Shown here: positions 7,164 to 14,985 of the stretch, piece by piece | Numbering within the stretch: position 1 is the first letter of the stretch | Layout of the letters: every line of letters starts with the position of its first letter | Assembly: GCA_903907665.1 (NCBI GenBank) | Contig: CAIVOW010000104.1 | Location: 1 to 15,354 of the forward strand | Direction: 5' to 3' | Length of the DNA: 15,354 nucleotides | Origin: an uncultured Actinomycetes bacterium | GTDB lineage: Bacteria > Actinomycetota > Actinomycetes > Nanopelagicales > Nanopelagicaceae | Made by a program: the position numbers and the translations under genes | The notes under the pieces: model-generated | Told to the model about the DNA's origin: nothing | What the model saw: the letters and a program-made list of their open reading frames with translations, nothing else | Database searches by the model: none

Positions 7164-7176
7164 CTTCACTCAGAAC

Positions 7177-7205
7177 TTGCATGCGTACTCGCACCGCCGT
7201 AATGT
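7177..7205 (+). promoter_or_regulatory. parA promoter, leaderless type
   Basis: TTGCAT (7177-7182) and TAATGT (7200-7205) are exactly 17 bp apart. The -10 ends 7 nt before the ATG at 7213, so the transcript would begin at the start codon. This decides against the upstream in-frame TTG at 7177, which would be the -35 box itself. Confidence 0.5.
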
Positions 7206-7212
7206 CCGGTGC

Positions 7213-8124
7213 ATGGCAAAAGTTTCTTCGCAGGTTTCTCGCTTCGACGCTAAGTCGACAAATCGGGATGAGGATGTCGTAACGACCTCCTCTGTGCTTG
7301 GCAAGAAGGAAGTGACTATTCCGGAAGCCCAACCAATCACTGAACACGGTGGCGCGCGCGTCATCTCGGTGGTTAATCAAAAGGGTGGCGTTGGTAAAAC
7401 GACAACCACAATCAATCTTGGAGCAGCTCTGGCTGAACTTGGGCGCAGAGTTTTGCTTGTTGATTTCGATCCGCAGCATTCGCTTTCTGTTGGTCTCGGT
7501 GTTTCAACCCGACAACTAGATGGTTCGATCTATGACTTAATGATGGATGAATCAAACAGTATTGAAAAATTTCTTCTTAAAACCAGCATCCCTGGCATGG
7601 ATATGATTCCAAGCCACGAAAATCTTGCAGCCGCAGAAGGTGGCTTAATGAATGTGATTGCTCGCGAAAAGGTTTTAAAGCGCGTACTGGCACCCGTGAT
7701 TGATTTTTATGATGTCATTCTCATTGATTGCCAACCCTCGCTTGGTTTGTTGACAGTTAACTCACTTACAGCTTCTACCGGCGTAATAGTTCCACTTGAA
7801 TGCGAATATTTTGCATTGCGTGGCGTTGCTTTGTTGGCAGACATAATTGGCAAAGTCCAACAGAACACAAATCCAGATCTTAAGCTGACTGGAATACTTC
7901 CAACGATGTTTGATCGCAAAACCGTACATAGTCGTGAAGTTCTCGAAAGAATAGTTGAGGCTTATCCAGCTCATGTCTTCGACACCATTATTTCTCGCAC
8001 CGTACGTTTCCCCGAGACAACAGTTGCCGGTGAGCCGATCACTACATATGCCAGTAGTTCAGTTGGAGCTTCTAGTTACCGTCGTTTAGCACGTGAATTA
8101 ATATCAGTTGGAGGTTGCAAATGA
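7213..8124 (+). CDS. parA: ParA-family ATPase of the xerD-scpA locus
   Basis: Deviant Walker-A ATPase of the ParA/MinD type. These ATPases dimerise on ATP, bind DNA non-specifically and move or position cargo. From ATG 7213 the protein has 303 residues: a variable N-terminus of about 47, deviant Walker A KGGVGKTT (57-64, signature lysine K57), Walker A' DFDPQ (84-88) and Walker B region IDCQPSLG (171-178). The C-terminal block RFPETTVAGEPITTYASSS is typical of actinobacterial ParA. Position between xerD and scpA identifies the orphan ParA called PldP in Corynebacterium, rather than the ParA next to parB at the origin; this is from memory of gene order. It is followed by a four-base ATGA overlap with a ribbon-helix-helix-like gene. 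Unlike in most Actinobacteria it runs opposite to both neighbours. Confidence 0.92.
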   Translation: MAKVSSQVSRFDAKSTNRDEDVVTTSSVLGKKEVTIPEAQPITEHGGARVISVVNQKGGVGKTTTTINLGAALAELGRRVLLVDFDPQHSLSVGLGVSTRQLDGSIYDLMMDESNSIEKFLLKTSIPGMDMIPSHENLAAAEGGLMNVIAREKVLKRVLAPVIDFYDVILIDCQPSLGLLTVNSLTASTGVIVPLECEYFALRGVALLADIIGKVQQNTNPDLKLTGILPTMFDRKTVHSREVLERIVEAYPAHVFDTIISRTVRFPETTVAGEPITTYASSSVGASSYRRLARELISVGGCK

Positions 8125-8534
8125 GTCGCCGAGTCAGTTTGCCAGGAGCGGATGAACTCTTCCGTACGACAACAACTCTCTCTGCTGTGCCGTCACAAAC
8201 TACTCCTGAGATTTCACCGGCCAACGATGAAGTATCAGTTAGTACTCCAATGACGCCTGCTACCAAGAAGGCAGTACGACAAACGCCACGACGCCGTGCA
8301 AATTCTTTTGATCGCTCAACATCAGGACGCGAATTGCATCATGAGAAGATCACGGTCTATCTCTCGCCCGAAGAACTTTATGATTTAGAGCAAGCACGCC
8401 TTGCGATTAGAGGAGATTTGGGAATGGCAGTTGATAGAGGTCGCATTGTTCGCGAGTCTCTTTCAATTATTATTGCTGACCTTGAAGCCAAGGGCGAACA
8501 GAGCATTTTGGCAAGGCGTCTTCGCGGTCGCTAA
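8121..8534 (+). CDS. Ribbon-helix-helix-like partner of ParA
   Basis: No named function is recognised. The ATG at 8121 overlaps the parA stop (ATGA), giving 137 residues translated in step with ParA; an upstream in-frame start would add only two residues. The N-terminus MSRRVSLPGADELFR resembles a short conserved segment I recall in actinobacterial hypotheticals next to this ParA. Residues about 16-70 are a low-complexity Ser/Thr/Pro linker with a basic patch (RQTPRRR). Residues about 73-122 look like a ribbon-helix-helix fold: strand EKITVYLS, then two helices, the second with DRGRIVRESLSIIIADLE. The end ARRLRGR is basic. A DNA-binding adaptor for ParA, with the N-terminal peptide touching the ATPase as in many small centromere-binding proteins, is the natural inference but is not proven. 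Its stop is 5 bp from the convergent xerD stop. Confidence 0.8.
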   Translation: MSRRVSLPGADELFRTTTTLSAVPSQTTPEISPANDEVSVSTPMTPATKKAVRQTPRRRANSFDRSTSGRELHHEKITVYLSPEELYDLEQARLAIRGDLGMAVDRGRIVRESLSIIIADLEAKGEQSILARRLRGR

Positions 8535-8539
8535 GAAAT

Positions 8540-9448
8540 TTACCTCATAGCCCTAGGGTGCGCTTGCGCATAGCTTTCGCGCAATTTATCGATTGTCACG
8601 AGTGTATAAATTTGCGTGGTCGTGACAGATGAATGTCCGAGTAATTCTTGAACCGTTCGGATATCTGCTCCACCATCTAGTAAATGAGTTGCAAAAGAAT
8701 GGCGCAGAGCATGTGGAGAAATTTCAGTTTTAATGTCCGCTCGCATGGCGGCAGTTTGTACAATTTTCCAGGCACTTTGGCGCGAGAGCCTAGTACCGCG
8801 GCTGTTGAGGAAGAGCGCATCCATACGTTTTTCTTTAGCTAGAGATGGTCTCAAGCGAATGAGATATTGATCAAGAGCCGCTTGTGCAAATCGACCCACT
8901 GGTACCACGCGCGATTTGTTTCCCTTACCAAATAGTCGTATCGACGTTATCTCCCCGTGCTCTCCCCCACTTTCAAGTTTTGAAATATCGGACATATTTA
9001 GATTAATAATCTCAGAAACGCGTCCGCCCGTTGCATATAGGAGCTCAATAAGCGCACGGTCTCTCAAGGTGACTAGAACTCCGTCTATTAGACTGCTATC
9101 GATGAGTGAACTCACTTCTGATACAGATAGCGCTTTCGGCAATCTTTTAGGAATTCGCGGTGGTTTGAAATCCTTTATGGGGTTAAGGATTCCCTCTTCC
9201 TTAGCTATGAACTCAAGAAAGTTGCGGATGGCTACAACAGCGCGCGAGATAGAACTCTCCCGCAGATCACTCTTTCGTAAATGTGCGACGTAAGCTTCAA
9301 GATCTGACATTGATATTTCTCTAGGATCGCTATGAAGCTCGAGAAACCGTGAGATATCTCGGTTATATGCACTAAGTGTGTTCTTACTTAAACCCTTCTC
9401 GACACCTAGGTGAGCGAGAAACTCTTGCTTAAGGTTCGACTTAACCAT
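8540..9448 (-). CDS. xerD: Tyrosine recombinase XerD
   Basis: Site-specific recombinase that, with XerC, resolves chromosome dimers at dif. Numbered from the ATG at 9448 (302 residues), the catalytic set is complete: R143 (ATGGRVSE), K175 (GKGNKS), H246 and R249 (HALRHSFA), H272 (LLGHSS) and nucleophile Y281 (TQIYT). The N-terminal SAM-like DNA-clasp domain starts at [18 protein letters not shown]. The ATG lies within the last codons of pyrG, overlapping it by 8 bp, so it is probably translated by coupling; a TTG 21 bp further upstream is less likely. XerD rather than XerC is assigned from its place beside the parA-scpA locus. No dif site was recognised in the window. Confidence 0.93.
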   Translation of the reverse strand: MVKSNLKQEFLAHLGVEKGLSKNTLSAYNRDISRFLELHSDPREISMSDLEAYVAHLRKSDLRESSISRAVVAIRNFLEFIAKEEGILNPIKDFKPPRIPKRLPKALSVSEVSSLIDSSLIDGVLVTLRDRALIELLYATGGRVSEIINLNMSDISKLESGGEHGEITSIRLFGKGNKSRVVPVGRFAQAALDQYLIRLRPSLAKEKRMDALFLNSRGTRLSRQSAWKIVQTAAMRADIKTEISPHALRHSFATHLLDGGADIRTVQELLGHSSVTTTQIYTLVTIDKLRESYAQAHPRAMR

Positions 9449-11084
9449 TTCTCGTGATTGCAGCAGCAATCAGGCCAATAAATAGTGGATGCGGGCGAGT
9501 TGGTCGAGAGAGAAATTCGGGGTGTGCCTGAGTTCCAACATAATAAGGATGGGTAGAAGTAGGGAGCTCAACAAATTCAACAAGATGAGCATCTGGTGAA
9601 AGTCCAGAAAACCTTAACCCGGTTGAGGCAATGCGATCGCGATATCTGTTATTTACTTCATAACGGTGTCGATGACGTTCATTAATTTGTGTTGCTCCGT
9701 AAATTTTGGCGACGATAGAATCTGCGTCCAAGACTGCCGGATAGAGTCCAAGTCTCATAGTGCCGCCCATATCACCGCGCCCAGCAACAATGTCCTCCTG
9801 GCTAGCCATTGTTGAAATAACTGGATCAGGTGTCTCTGGATCGAATTCTGCAGAACTAGCATCCGGTAATCCTGCAAGATTCCTTGCAACTTCAATCACC
9901 ATACATTGCAGACCAAGACAGAGCCCTAGCGTCGGAATTTTATTCTCTCGCGCAAAACGCAGGGCTCCAAGTTTGCCTTCAATTCCACGGATACCGAAAC
10001 CACCCGGGACGCAAATGGCGTCAACATCGGAAAGATGATTCTTTGCACCTTCTGGCGTTGCGCATTCATCACTAGCAATCCATTTGATATTTACTCTAGC
10101 GTTATTGGCAAAGCCACCAGCACGCAAAGCTTCAGTAACCGAAAGATATGCATCAGGCAGATCGACATACTTGCCTACCAATCCGACCGTTACTTGATGT
10201 TTTGGATGGTGGACTTTTTCAAGTAGCTCATCCCAATCCCCCCAATCAACATCAACTTGAGGCAAGCCAAGGCGACGCACAATATAACTATCTAAACCTT
10301 CAGAATGAATCACTTTTGGAATGTCGTAAATCGATGGCGCATCTACTGCCGCAACAACGGCTTCAATATCAACATCGCACATGGAGGATATTTTTCGTTT
10401 GATTGCATCTGGAATAGGACGATCCGAGCGAATAACAACGCCATCTGGCGCGATACCAATTGAGCGAAGAGCAGCTACTGAGTGTTGAGTCGGTTTGGTT
10501 TTTAACTCACCACTGGGACCAATGTATGGAACTAGGGATACATGGAGATAGAAAACATTATCTCGACCAACGTCCTGGCGAATTTGGCGTGCTGCTTCAA
10601 GAAAAGGCAGGGACTCGATGTCGCCTACTGTTCCTCCAATTTCAGTGATGACCACATCCACATCTGGTGAAGCCATTGCTCTAATGCGGTCTTTAATTTC
10701 ATTAGTTATGTGGGGAATAACTTGAACGGTGTCGCCTAGATATTCACCTCGACGTTCCTTGTTAATGACATTTTGATAAACTTGCCCCGTAGTAACGTTG
10801 GCAAACCCAACAAGATTCGTATCTAGGAATCGTTCGTAATGGCCGATGTCTAAATCCGTTTCAGCGCCATCATCGGTTACAAAAACTTCACCGTGCTGAA
10901 AAGGATTCATGGTCCCTGGGTCTACATTGTTATAAGGATCGAGTTTTTGCATGGTAACTCGGTTACCGCGAGCACGTAATAGTCTTCCGAGACTGGATGC
11001 TGTAAGACCTTTGCCTAAACTTGAGGCTACTCCGCCAGTAACGAAAATATGTTTAGTGACGTGATTTCCATGATTACTGCTCAT
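9441..11084 (-). CDS. pyrG: CTP synthase
   Basis: Makes CTP from UTP with ATP and glutamine, the last step of pyrimidine nucleotide synthesis. The 547 residues start with the synthetase domain: [20 protein letters not shown] (11-30) is the P-loop region, then [20 protein letters not shown]. The class I glutamine amidotransferase domain follows from about 297, with the oxyanion loop PGGFGIRG, nucleophile C389 (LGLCLGLQ) and the His-Glu pair H521/E523 (AHPEF). Both active sites look intact. The ATG at 11084 is 6 nt after the recN stop and lacks a Shine-Dalgarno; a GTG at codon 9 just before TKHIFV is an alternative start. CTP produced here also feeds the CDP-lipid step of pgsA. Confidence 0.97.
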   Translation of the reverse strand: MSSNHGNHVTKHIFVTGGVASSLGKGLTASSLGRLLRARGNRVTMQKLDPYNNVDPGTMNPFQHGEVFVTDDGAETDLDIGHYERFLDTNLVGFANVTTGQVYQNVINKERRGEYLGDTVQVIPHITNEIKDRIRAMASPDVDVVITEIGGTVGDIESLPFLEAARQIRQDVGRDNVFYLHVSLVPYIGPSGELKTKPTQHSVAALRSIGIAPDGVVIRSDRPIPDAIKRKISSMCDVDIEAVVAAVDAPSIYDIPKVIHSEGLDSYIVRRLGLPQVDVDWGDWDELLEKVHHPKHQVTVGLVGKYVDLPDAYLSVTEALRAGGFANNARVNIKWIASDECATPEGAKNHLSDVDAICVPGGFGIRGIEGKLGALRFARENKIPTLGLCLGLQCMVIEVARNLAGLPDASSAEFDPETPDPVISTMASQEDIVAGRGDMGGTMRLGLYPAVLDADSIVAKIYGATQINERHRHRYEVNNRYRDRIASTGLRFSGLSPDAHLVEFVELPTSTHPYYVGTQAHPEFLSRPTRPHPLFIGLIAAAITRNG

Positions 11085-11090
11085 GGGGGT

Positions 11091-12824
11091 CTAACTTATC
11101 AGGTTTTCTTTCACCATCTGGAGCAACTCTTCTGCGTGTTTCTGGGCGGTTTGCGAGTCTTCTTGTCCGGAAAGCATTCGCGCTATCTCGCGTAGTCTCT
11201 CCTCGGCACTTAACGCGGTTACCGAGCTTTCTGTGATGGAACCTGCTTGGTCCTTTTTCACCACTAGATGATTATCAGCCCACACTGCAACTTGGGGTAA
11301 ATGAGTTACTACTATCACTTGAGAAGTTTGCGCAAGTAAGGCCAATCGTCTGCCAACTTCGACCGCAGCCTTCCCACCGACGCCTGCATCTACCTCATCG
11401 AAAACATACGTTCCAACAGGACTCTTTTTAGCAATCACTACTTCTATTGCCAACATCAAACGCGACATCTCTCCGCCCGAAGCAATCTTAGAGAGAGGCA
11501 TTAACTTGGATCCAGCGTGAGGAGAGAACTGAAAGATAATTTCATCAGCACCACTAGGAGTATATGACGCAACTTTGTCATAGTCTCCTGAAGTTACTTC
11601 TACACTTACTTCAGCGTTGGGCATAGAGAGCGCACTTAACTCTGCAGTTATTAACTTCCCAATCTTCTTCGCCGAGGTTGATCGAGCATCATGAAGTTTT
11701 TTGGCTGCAATGCTCATTGCCTGAAAAGCACTCTTCAATTCAATTTGTAGTTGCGCAACTCGTTCGGCGCCGCCAGAGAGATCGGCAATTCGAATTTCCG
11801 CATCAGCATATTCTTCAATGAGTTTTTCGAAAGCTAAGACTCTGTCACTGCCTTTTCCATACCTTTTAATCAAACTATTGATAGCTTGCTTACGCTGTTG
11901 TAGAAACTCAAATCTTTGGGGGTCTGCTTCCAAATTCGAAAGGTAGCTGACTAAATCTCTAGCTACTTCCTCCAAGCCGTAAAGCGCCTCACTGTACTTA
12001 TCGATCAATGAATCGAGCTGCGTATCTTTGCCCGATAAATGATCTAGTGACTTTTTTGCAAGCGAGACGTTGCTGAGAGCTCCAGAGTCATCATTTTCTA
12101 GAATATTCAATGCCTGGCTGAGCTCAACATGAATGTCCTCAACGCTTCCAAGGCGATTTATTTCATTCTCAATAGAATCGATCTCACCTGAAATTGGCAT
12201 TACTGCAGAAAAATCTCTGACAAACTCTTTCAATATCTCAACTTGCTTATCGGCGGTTGACGATTCCTTGAGGAGAGCGGCGATTCGATTAGAAAGGTCT
12301 AGGTATTCGACATATTTCTCTGAATATTCCAACATCTCATTTTCGACGCCACCAAAACTATCAAGCAAATCGCGTTGCACCGTTGGTTTACCGAGCCGAA
12401 TAGAGCTTGATTGAGCATGAATTTCTATCAACTCCGAGGAGATGTCATGCACCTTACTTGTCGTTGAAAGCGTTCCACCTAAAGTGATTCTCGATTTTCC
12501 TTCATTGGTCACCGATCGTGCGATAACCAACACTTCACCATCAACATCTCCCCCGGCATCAGTCACGCGCGATGCAATAACTGGATTCACGGTGAATTGA
12601 GCTGAAACAGTGGAGCGTTCAGCAGTTGTACGAACAAAGTCTGAATCCGCTTTGCTTCCTGTTATCAATCCCAGGGCTGTGAGAACCATGGTCTTGCCTG
12701 CGCCTGTCTCTCCGGTGATAGCAGTAAAACCTGGCGAGAAAGAGATGCTTGCATTATCAATGACGCCCAAGCCCTTGATGACAATTTCATCTAGGGACGA
12801 TTGGGTATTTTTACTTCTCCCCAC
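11091..12824 (-). CDS. recN: DNA repair ATPase RecN
   Basis: SMC-like ATPase acting early in double-strand break repair. Counting from the GTG at 12824 (577 residues), Walker A GETGAGKT is at 38-45, the ABC signature SGGEMSR at 449-455 and Walker B YVFDEVDAG around 473-481. The long middle section (about 150-390) is a coiled coil with a short hinge, as usual for RecN. Most RecN proteins start a few residues before an IxGLGVIDxA block, so the GTG at 12824 fits better than the TTG at 12857. It also has a GAAGG Shine-Dalgarno 5 nt upstream, inside nadK, which it overlaps by 14 bp. nadK-recN adjacency is common in Actinobacteria and beyond. Confidence 0.94.
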   Translation of the reverse strand: MGRSKNTQSSLDEIVIKGLGVIDNASISFSPGFTAITGETGAGKTMVLTALGLITGSKADSDFVRTTAERSTVSAQFTVNPVIASRVTDAGGDVDGEVLVIARSVTNEGKSRITLGGTLSTTSKVHDISSELIEIHAQSSSIRLGKPTVQRDLLDSFGGVENEMLEYSEKYVEYLDLSNRIAALLKESSTADKQVEILKEFVRDFSAVMPISGEIDSIENEINRLGSVEDIHVELSQALNILENDDSGALSNVSLAKKSLDHLSGKDTQLDSLIDKYSEALYGLEEVARDLVSYLSNLEADPQRFEFLQQRKQAINSLIKRYGKGSDRVLAFEKLIEEYADAEIRIADLSGGAERVAQLQIELKSAFQAMSIAAKKLHDARSTSAKKIGKLITAELSALSMPNAEVSVEVTSGDYDKVASYTPSGADEIIFQFSPHAGSKLMPLSKIASGGEMSRLMLAIEVVIAKKSPVGTYVFDEVDAGVGGKAAVEVGRRLALLAQTSQVIVVTHLPQVAVWADNHLVVKKDQAGSITESSVTALSAEERLREIARMLSGQEDSQTAQKHAEELLQMVKENLIS

Positions 12825-13641
12825 GCCAACCTTCAACGGGTAACTTGAATTTTGCAACGAGTCGATCGGTAAAGGGTGAATCTTCTATGTGGGCTAGAGA
12901 GACGGTGTTTGGATCGCGAGTAATAATGATTCGATCTCCAGCCTTCAAATCAGTCCTTCTAAATCCATCAGCCGAGAGCAAGGCATCATCGGATTCAACA
13001 TCTATTGCAATCGTTGAATCTGGTGAGATGACCATCGGCCTGGAAAACAGCGCGTGAGCGGCAATCGGCAATAACACTAGCGCTGGAACTTCGGGCCATA
13101 CAACTGGACCGCCGGCGGAGAAAGCATATGCAGTAGAACCTGTAGGAGTGGAACAAATTACGCCATCACAGCCCCAACGAGAAAGCGGGCGACCATCGAC
13201 TTGAACAAAGAGTTGAATCATTGCTCCGGGCAGACCTTCGATGACAACTTCATTGAGCGCCCAACCCGATGAGAGTTCGGTTCCGGCACGAATAATCGAA
13301 AAGTGAACCACCAGGCGTGGCTCGGATTTATAGTTTTTCTTTTGAATAGCTATAAGAACTGATTCAACAGTTGGTTTTTGAATTTCGGCCATGAAACCAA
13401 CACTTCCCAAGTTGACTCCAAGAATCGGGATGTTTGTATTTCTGCAAAGCTGCGCTGCGCGCAAAATTGTTCCGTCTCCTCCTAAAACGATTGCTATTTC
13501 GGCGCCCTCTGCATCGTCTGTCGAGACGACATAACCAGATTTAACAAGTAGAGCCGATAAATCTTGAGCGTAGGCTTGCGCATCCTCGCGACTGGGATGC
13601 ACGACCAGCAAAACTTTACCTGGTTGGTTAGTGCTCATCAT
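12811..13641 (-). CDS. nadK: NAD kinase
   Basis: Phosphorylates NAD to NADP, using ATP or polyphosphate in many bacteria. The 276 residues have the GGDGT motif (54-58, catalytic D56), the NE pair (N130/E131) that binds the NAD ribose, and the glycine-rich CSTPTGSTAYAFSAGGP block (163-179). The gene begins ATGATG; the first ATG (13641) overlaps the tlyA stop by four bases (ATGA) and the second by one base, and either would couple translation. Placement between tlyA and recN is the standard actinobacterial arrangement. Confidence 0.96.
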   Translation of the reverse strand: MMSTNQPGKVLLVVHPSREDAQAYAQDLSALLVKSGYVVSTDDAEGAEIAIVLGGDGTILRAAQLCRNTNIPILGVNLGSVGFMAEIQKPTVESVLIAIQKKNYKSEPRLVVHFSIIRAGTELSSGWALNEVVIEGLPGAMIQLFVQVDGRPLSRWGCDGVICSTPTGSTAYAFSAGGPVVWPEVPALVLLPIAAHALFSRPMVISPDSTIAIDVESDDALLSADGFRRTDLKAGDRIIITRDPNTVSLAHIEDSPFTDRLVAKFKLPVEGWRGEK

Positions 13642-14426
13642 TGTGGCCCCAATTCAATTGCTTTATCGAGAGCTTCATCTGAAATCTCTTCACTTCCGCG
13701 CTTCAACCACAAGAAATACTCAACATTTCCAGATGGCCCAGGTAGCGAACTAGCTACTACCCCTTTACATCCCAGTCCCATATCGTATGCGGAGTCGGCG
13801 ACATCTTTAACAGCTGATTTCCTCAGAGCGGGATCGCGAACAACTCCACCTGCACCGAGCTTCTCACGGCCAACCTCAAACTGCGGCTTCACCATGACGA
13901 GAAAGTCAGCCGAGCTCTTTGAAACTGAAACAAGCGCTGGTAAGACAAGCGTCAAAGATATAAAGGAGAGATCGGCGACGACTAGATCAACAGGATCTCC
14001 AATTTGCTCAATTGTAAGATGGCGAACATTGGTGCGATCAAGAATTTTGACCCTTTCATCACTGCGTAACTCCCACGCCAATTGTCCGTAGCCCACATCA
14101 ACCGCCACCACTTGCGCAACATCTCGTTTCAATAAAACATCCGTGAACCCACCGGTGGATGCGCCTGCGTCTAACGCTCGTTTACCAAACACTGATATTT
14201 CAGGAAAAGAATCTAAAGCTCCCGCTAATTTATGTCCGCCGCGAGAAACAAAATCATCGCGTTCGCCTTGCAAAGTAATCGACGTCTCTGCATCAACTTG
14301 AGTCGCTGGCTTAGAAGCAGGGATTCCCGTTACCAAAACGGTTCGTGCCTCTATGAGATCTGCGGCGTGATCTCTAGAGCGAGCAAGTCCTCTACGAACC
14401 AGCTCCGCATCTAATCGGGTCTTCAC
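13638..14426 (-). CDS. tlyA: rRNA 2'-O-methyltransferase TlyA
   Basis: S-adenosylmethionine-dependent 2'-O-methyltransferase of 16S and 23S rRNA cytidines; in mycobacteria its loss gives capreomycin resistance. The 262 residues have an N-terminal S4 domain (about 3-60, RLDAELVRRGLARSR) and a FtsJ-type methyltransferase domain with SAM motif DAGASTGGF (86-94). The catalytic tetrad known from the mycobacterial protein (K69, D154, K182, E238) has counterparts at K66, D152, K180 and E236. The start is a GTG 7 nt after the stop of the 42-residue gene. The older label haemolysin is a misnomer for this family. Confidence 0.95.
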   Translation of the reverse strand: MKTRLDAELVRRGLARSRDHAADLIEARTVLVTGIPASKPATQVDAETSITLQGERDDFVSRGGHKLAGALDSFPEISVFGKRALDAGASTGGFTDVLLKRDVAQVVAVDVGYGQLAWELRSDERVKILDRTNVRHLTIEQIGDPVDLVVADLSFISLTLVLPALVSVSKSSADFLVMVKPQFEVGREKLGAGGVVRDPALRKSAVKDVADSAYDMGLGCKGVVASSLPGPSGNVEYFLWLKRGSEEISDEALDKAIELGPQ

Positions 14427-14433
14427 TCTATTT

Positions 14434-14562
14434 CTATAGACCTTCCACTTCAGAGAGTGCGGCTTCTAGCGCTCCATGAATTACTTCATATTCTGCGACG
14501 TGACTTTCCAAAGGTAGCTCTTGAATGCTCGAGATTCGTGCCTTGATTTCAACAATATCCAT
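14434..14562 (-). CDS. Small conserved protein upstream of tlyA (42 aa)
   Basis: ATG at 14562 opens a 42-codon frame ending in TAG at 14436-14434, 7 nt before the tlyA GTG. The product is acidic and probably helical, with ELPLESHVAEYEVIHGAL in the middle. Actinobacteria commonly have a short hypothetical gene just before tlyA (Rv1693 in M. tuberculosis by position), and the pattern LPLxxHVxxYExxHxxLxxAL is what I recall of that family. A TAATCT -10 box 6 nt before the ATG and a second TATCC motif further up support this start. Function is unknown; no domain beyond a helix is visible. Gene finders with a 50- or 60-residue cut-off will miss it. Confidence 0.72.
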   Translation of the reverse strand: MDIVEIKARISSIQELPLESHVAEYEVIHGALEAALSEVEGL

Positions 14563-14568
14563 GGACCT

Positions 14569-14574
14569 AGATTA
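14569..14574 (-). promoter_or_regulatory. -10 box at the head of the tlyA-xerD unit
   Basis: TAATCT on the minus strand ends 6 nt (AGGTCC) before the ATG at 14562, compatible with a leaderless transcript. GATAAT, shifted by two bases, is an equally good hexamer with 8 nt spacing. No clear -35 is visible. This would be the promoter for the whole small protein-tlyA-nadK-recN-pyrG-xerD run. Confidence 0.42.
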
Positions 14575-14588
14575 TCCAAGTTATCCAA
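14572..14588. repeat. Two direct TTATCCAA repeats at a promoter
   Basis: TTATCCAA occurs at 14572-14579 and again at 14581-14588, a 9-bp period, directly over and upstream of the candidate -10 box. It could be a tandem half-site for a regulator or a duplicated -10. The 55-bp gap between the ssb stop and the small gene holds nothing else recognisable. Confidence 0.5.
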
Positions 14589-14617
14589 TCAAATAAGTAA
14601 ATGTGGGCTTAAAACCT

Positions 14618-14962
14618 TCAAGACTTTCGGATTCGGTGAGCTTCCACTTGCCAACGACTGGCAAGTCCGCTGGGGGCCTGCCAAAACCTTCGTCGTACCG
14701 AACCGGTGACTTCTATCCACTGATCCACTTTTAGTGACAATGCGCTCCTGCGAGCAGATGCACTCCACGCTGCGATATCAAGAGAATCGACTTCGCGTTT
14801 CATTCCACGAGAAGATAAGCGATCAACGACAACTCGAAATTCGACCACTACATCACCGCTTGGAAGCTCCTTCATCACGGCAGTTGAACTCACTCTTCCA
14901 CACAGTAAAACCTCATTACGAGGGATCCTCACTTCATCAATTTCCGTACTTTTCTTTTTCAA
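14618..14962 (-). CDS. ssb: Short SSB-like single-stranded DNA-binding protein
   Basis: OB-fold protein of the SSB family, 114 residues. The fold runs from about 15 to 110, with NEVLLCGRVSS at the first strand, VVVEFRVVVDR in the second block, LDIAAWSASARR and WIEVTGSVRRRFW. It is shorter than replicative SSB (usually 150-180 residues) and ends in basic HRIRKS instead of the acidic glycine-rich tail with a DDDIPF-like tip. It therefore probably does not recruit the usual partners and is a paralogue of the main SSB. The start is TTG at 14962, chosen because AAAAGGGGA lies 5 nt upstream; GTG at codon 11 is an alternative. It is the first gene after the rRNA operon and has repeats in its leader. 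A PriB-like role is possible; the main ssb must be elsewhere if this reading is right. Confidence 0.85.
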   Translation of the reverse strand: MKKKSTEIDEVRIPRNEVLLCGRVSSTAVMKELPSGDVVVEFRVVVDRLSSRGMKREVDSLDIAAWSASARRSALSLKVDQWIEVTGSVRRRFWQAPSGLASRWQVEAHRIRKS

Positions 14963-14967
14963 ACTCG

Positions 14968-14976
14968 TCCCCTTTT
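14968..14976 (-). promoter_or_regulatory. Strong Shine-Dalgarno fixing the ssb TTG start
   Basis: AAAAGGGGA ends 5 nt before the TTG at 14962. It is the best ribosome-binding site in front of a first gene in this window and supports the rare TTG start over the in-frame GTG ten codons later. It also shows that this gene has a real 5' leader, unlike the leaderless unit heads. Confidence 0.6.
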
Positions 14977-14985
14977 ATTGGCCGC

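Noticed and set aside
7177..7212. TTG at 7177 as parA start
   Set aside because: It coincides with the candidate -35 box, has no ribosome-binding site, and the ATG at 7213 is correctly placed after the -10 box.
8551..8570. CCCTAGGG palindrome and TGCGC-TT-GCGCA stem near the xerD 3' end
   Set aside because: Both lie in xerD coding sequence (…AQAHPRAMR); the short stem has a 2-nt loop and no T-run, so it is not a terminator.
9449..9469. TTG at 9469 as xerD start
   Set aside because: It would lengthen the overlap with pyrG without a ribosome-binding site; the ATG at 9448 gives the usual XerD length.
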